From Robbsia betulipollinis (GTDB taxonomy: Bacteria; Pseudomonadota; Gammaproteobacteria; Burkholderiales; Burkholderiaceae): DNA of 64,000 nucleotides. The notes below the pieces were generated by a model. The model was not told the DNA's origin, made no database searches, and was given only the letters and a program-made list of their open reading frames with translations. The translations under genes and the position numbers were made by a program. This document shows positions 61,676-64,000 of this stretch, in pieces (position 1 is the stretch's first letter; each line of letters starts with the position of its first letter). The stretch is taken from contig NZ_JAPMXC010000003.1 in assembly GCF_026624755.1 (NCBI RefSeq), positions 145,285-209,284 on the forward strand, written 5' to 3'.

Positions 61676-62814
61676 GCGATCGTCCGTTGGAGCATTTTTA
61701 CGCCGACATCGATCGCGCGTTGCTTCCCCTCGCGGGCGAACAGCGCGCCGGCATGTCCCTGCGGTACTCGGCGACCTACCGGGAAATCCGCCAGGCGCGC
61801 CAGGAGGACGACGCGACGGTGCCACAAGGCGAATGGGAGCGGCCCCTGAAGAAAGCGGATTGGCCCCTCGTCGTCCGCTTGTGCCTTTCGGCCCTGCAAT
61901 CCGAGAGCAAGGATTTGCAGATCGCGGCGTGGTTGTGCGAAGCCTGGATCCGGCTGCACGGCATCCGCGGGATGTCCGCGGGCGTGCACCTGTTCGACGG
62001 CATGGTGGCGCATTTCTGGGCGGACGCCTACCCGCCCCACGAGGAGGACGGCGATGCGCGCCTCGGTATCGTCGAGTGGTTGCGGGACATGTTGGTCGTT
62101 GCCGTGACGATGCATGTCCCGCTTTTGGAATTCGATGAGCTCGACGCGCCGGCGCTCAACCTGGACGACTGGCAGCGCCTGATCATGGGAAAACCCGCGC
62201 TGCCCGGGCGCGAAAGGCCCGACCAGGCGACCCTGTCGGCGCGCGCCGTCGGAGCCCGGCTGGAAGGGCTGATCGCCCTGCGGCGCGGCATCGCCGAAGT
62301 GTGCGATCGATGGGCGCTTTTCACGCGGCGTCTCGACGAGGTGCTGGACGGCGATGGCCCCGGTCTGAGCGCGGTCGTCGACCGGCTGTCCGCTCTAGAC
62401 CGTGCGGCGGACAGCCTGATCGATGGGCGAACGCCCGCGGCGGGTGGGAGCGCCGATCCGTTCGACCGGGAGAACGACGAGGAGAACGGCGAGGAGAACG
62501 GCGAGGAGAACGGCGAGGAGAACGCCAAGACCGATTCGCACTCCCGTCAGGTCGCTTCCGGGGAGACGCCAGGCGCTCGCGCCCCGGCGTCGCGCGCGGG
62601 AATCGCCAGTCGCGAAGAAGCCTACGCGTTGCTGGCGAAATCGGCGGCGTACCTGCGCGAGCATGAGCCGCACAGTCCCACGCCCTATTTGATCGAACGT
62701 GCCCTGGCATGGGGACGCATGCCGCTGCGCGATCTCATGGACGAGGTGTTGTCCGAGGACGGTGGCATGCGGTGGTACGCGGCGATGCTGGGCCTGGACG
62801 TCAACCGCGAATGA
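61672..62814 (+). CDS. tssA: T6SS assembly protein TssA (ImpA domain)
   Basis: A 380-residue protein with the N-terminal ImpA domain (WPLVVRLCLSALQSESKDLQIAAWLCEAWIRLHG, FWADAYPPHEEDGDARL) and a C-terminal helical segment (YLREHEPHSPTPYLIERALAWGRMPL), which is the TssA C-terminal core. Residues about 267-285 are EENG repeats from a 12-bp unit. TssA helps start sheath and tube polymerisation. GTG start, coupled to tssM. Last gene of the operon. Confidence 0.92.
   Translation: MSDRPLEHFYADIDRALLPLAGEQRAGMSLRYSATYREIRQARQEDDATVPQGEWERPLKKADWPLVVRLCLSALQSESKDLQIAAWLCEAWIRLHGIRGMSAGVHLFDGMVAHFWADAYPPHEEDGDARLGIVEWLRDMLVVAVTMHVPLLEFDELDAPALNLDDWQRLIMGKPALPGRERPDQATLSARAVGARLEGLIALRRGIAEVCDRWALFTRRLDEVLDGDGPGLSAVVDRLSALDRAADSLIDGRTPAAGGSADPFDRENDEENGEENGEENGEENAKTDSHSRQVASGETPGARAPASRAGIASREEAYALLAKSAAYLREHEPHSPTPYLIERALAWGRMPLRDLMDEVLSEDGGMRWYAAMLGLDVNRE
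62470..62526 (+). repeat. 12-bp tandem repeat in tssA
   Basis: Four full units and a partial fifth of GAGAACGGCGAG (first unit with A for G at one site), coding ENDE ENGE ENGE ENGE EN in the acidic linker between the ImpA domain and the C-terminal core. Confidence 0.92.
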
Positions 62815-62957
62815 ATACGGTTGCTTTTTCGTTTTCGTGGCCGTCATCGTATCCCACCGTCGGATGATGCCTTCGCGTCGTCCGGCGGCAGTCATTTCGG
62901 GGCAGGGAGAGGGCGCCGGAGCGCGTCGGTCGGCCTGAGCGTCTTTGCTGAAAACAG

Positions 62958-62986
62958 TTGACACGTGTCCGACTCTTCTCCATAAT
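62958..62986 (+). promoter_or_regulatory. Sigma-70 promoter of the tRNA-tuf operon
   Basis: TTGACA at 62958-62963 and CATAAT at 62981-62986 are 17 bases apart, nearly perfect consensus. The start would be close to 62993, just before tRNA-Tyr. A strong promoter here fits a tRNA and elongation factor operon. Confidence 0.88.
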
Positions 62987-63000
62987 CTTCAATTCTCTGC

Positions 63001-63086
63001 GGAGGGGTGCCCGAGTGGCTAAAGGGGGCAGACTGTAAATCTGTTGGCTTACGCCTACGTTGGTTCGAATCCAACCTCCTCCACCA
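63001..63086 (+). tRNA. tRNA-Tyr (anticodon GUA)
   Basis: An 86-base class II tRNA with encoded CCA. The acceptor is GGAGGGG with CTCCTCC (one G-U pair), the anticodon loop is CTGTAAA between GCAGA and TCTGT, and there is a long variable arm (TGGCTTACGCCTACG). First gene of the tRNA-tuf operon. Confidence 0.97.
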
Positions 63087-63181
63087 GAATTCAGAAGTTG
63101 GCTTGACGAAGCGTGTGTCCGTTGCCACGGCACGCTTCGCCGGGCCGCAAAGTAGGAAATCGAGATCCGAATCGGGTTCGT

Positions 63182-63255
63182 GCGGGTGTAGCTCAATGGT
63201 AGAGCAGAAGCCTTCCAAGCTTATGACGAGGGTTCGATTCCCTTCACCCGCTCCA
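63182..63255 (+). tRNA. tRNA-Gly (anticodon UCC)
   Basis: A 74-base cloverleaf with encoded CCA. The acceptor GCGGGTG pairs with CACCCGC; the D-arm is TAGCTCAATGGTAGAGC; the anticodon loop CTTCCAA lies in GAAGC-GCTTA; the T-arm is AGGGTTCGATTCCCT. It lies 95 bases after tRNA-Tyr. Confidence 0.96.
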
Positions 63256-63280
63256 GGTTTCAAAGCGTTGTAAAGGTTTC

Positions 63281-63355
63281 GCCCATGTGGCTCAGTGGCA
63301 GAGCACTCCCTTGGTAAGGGAGAGGTCGGCAGTTCGATCCTGCCCATGGGCACCA
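63281..63355 (+). tRNA. tRNA-Thr (anticodon GGU)
   Basis: A 75-base cloverleaf with encoded CCA. The acceptor GCCCATG pairs with CATGGGC; the anticodon loop TTGGTAA lies in CTCCC-GGGAG; the T-arm is GGCAGTTCGATCCTGCC. It lies 66 bases before tuf, as in the classical tRNA-tufB operons. Confidence 0.97.
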
Positions 63356-63421
63356 AATTTCAGCTGCTCAGTGTGGTTGCGCGCGGCGCAATGAATGTAT
63401 TGTCCTGTTTAGGAGTCGACA

Positions 63422-63814
63422 ATGGCTAAAGGCAAGTTTGAGCGTAACAAGCCGCACGTGAACGTCGGTACCATCGGTCACGTCGACCATGGCAAGACCA
63501 CGCTGACCGCGGCAATCGCAACGGTGTTGTCGGCGAAGTTCGGCGGCGAAGCGAAGGGCTATGCGGACATCGACGCGGCGCCGGAAGAAAAGGCGCGCGG
63601 CATCACGATCAACACCGCGCACGTGGAATACGAAACGGCGGCACGGCACTACGCGCACGTCGATTGCCCGGGCCACGCCGACTATGTGAAGAACATGATC
63701 ACGGGCGCCGCGCAGATGGACGGCGCGATCCTGGTGTGTTCGGCCGCCGACGGCCCGATGCCGCAAACGCGCGAGCACATCCTGCTGGCCCGTCAATCTG
63801 CGCGGCGCCCGTGA
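63422..63814 (+). pseudogene. tuf: Elongation factor Tu, 5' part, broken by inverted copy
   Basis: The frame begins [27 protein letters not shown] with the P-loop GHVDHGKT, the switch I region ([15 protein letters not shown]) and switch [23 protein letters not shown], all normal EF-Tu, and TAGGAG as ribosome site. After HILLARQ (about codon 124) the sequence changes into the reverse complement of its own earlier part and stops at 63814. A full EF-Tu has about 396 residues. The break is more likely an assembly fold-back than a true gene end, since an intact tuf is normal here. Confidence 0.9.
63513..63717 (+). repeat. Left arm of 205-bp inverted duplication in tuf
   Basis: Bases 63513-63717 are repeated in inverted form at 63796-64000 with 78 bases between the arms. 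By eye the arms look identical, and the translated copies agree residue for residue. This left arm is the natural tuf sequence. Confidence 0.93.
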
Positions 63815-64000
63815 TCATGTTCTTCACATAGTCGGCGTGGCCCGGGCAATCGACGTGCGCGTAGTGCCGTGCCGCCGTTTCGTATTCCACGTGCGCGGTG
63901 TTGATCGTGATGCCGCGCGCCTTTTCTTCCGGCGCCGCGTCGATGTCCGCATAGCCCTTCGCTTCGCCGCCGAACTTCGCCGACAACACCGTTGCGATTG
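63796..64000 (-). repeat. Right arm of 205-bp inverted duplication in tuf
   Basis: The last 205 bases of the window are the reverse complement of 63513-63717, coding on the minus strand EF-Tu residues from about [12 protein letters not shown] to NMITGAAQ. It runs to the window edge, so the full extent is unknown. No other gene is here. Confidence 0.93.

Noticed and set aside
42673..62814. Contractile phage tail or R-pyocin cluster instead of T6SS
   Set aside because: TssJ, TssK, TssL, TssM and ClpV are present and there are no tail-fibre, tape-measure, holin or endolysin genes.
63699..63989. A second tuf gene on the minus strand
   Set aside because: It is the inverted copy of the first tuf 5' part, lacks the start of the gene within the window and runs into unrelated frame after MITGAAQ.

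Overview
The window is about 64 kb of GC-rich DNA from a beta-proteobacterium of the family Burkholderiaceae (Burkholderia sensu lato). The evidence is gene order that I know from that family: dgt, a Y1-transposase-like gene and gltBD; a thiamine operon thiO-S-G-E; mlaFEDACB followed by an ABC exporter, ibaG, murA and the his operon, ending in hisIE, a HIT protein and tatABC; a DegS-like protease divergent from a NIF3 protein; petABC; sspAB; and the tRNA-Tyr/Gly/Thr-tuf operon. The sequence does not fix the genus.

Layout. 1-8.9 kb: the 3' end of dgt, an OmpW-like porin, a degenerate REP-type transposase-like gene, and glutamate synthase gltB/gltD. 8.9-14.8 kb: a SbmA/YddA-type ABC exporter on the minus strand, then a promoter, a TPP riboswitch and thiO-thiS-thiG-thiE. 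15.0-21.6 kb: the Mla phospholipid-transport operon, an ABC-2 exporter pair and ibaG. 21.7-29.2 kb: murA and the histidine genes hisG-D-B-H-A-F-I-E, with hisC absent from its usual place between hisD and hisB. 29.2-39.1 kb: a small membrane protein, a HIT protein, tatABC, the DegS-like protease, NIF3, the cytochrome bc1 genes, sspAB and tRNA-Thr(UGU). These are housekeeping genes, many with start/stop overlaps that imply translational coupling.

39.1-42.7 kb is visibly AT-richer and looks acquired. It holds a wrecked IS66 element with an IS3-family orfA fragment inside it, a 181-residue protein with the full active-site pattern of a pertussis-toxin-like ADP-ribosyltransferase, and a 473-residue alpha/beta-hydrolase with a readable Ser-Asp-His triad. 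Directly beside these lies a complete type VI secretion system (42.7-62.8 kb) in the order tssB-C-hcp-E-F-G-H-vgrG, a YwqK/MORN protein, a PAAR-like DUF4280 protein, a small membrane protein, then tssJ-K-L-M-A. All 13 core components are present. The ART and the lipase-like protein are the best candidates for exported effectors; that link is inference from position and lack of signal peptides.

The right end carries a consensus sigma-70 promoter, tRNA-Tyr(GUA), tRNA-Gly(UCC), tRNA-Thr(GGU) and the start of tuf. After about 125 codons tuf is cut, and the last 205 bases are an exact-looking inverted copy of its own 5' part, probably an assembly or amplification fold-back.

A theme across the window is in-frame 12- or 15-bp tandem repeats inside otherwise conserved proteins (ThiE, PetA, PetB, the YwqK protein, TssM, TssA). 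Long open frames antisense to real genes are common here because of the high GC and were ignored.
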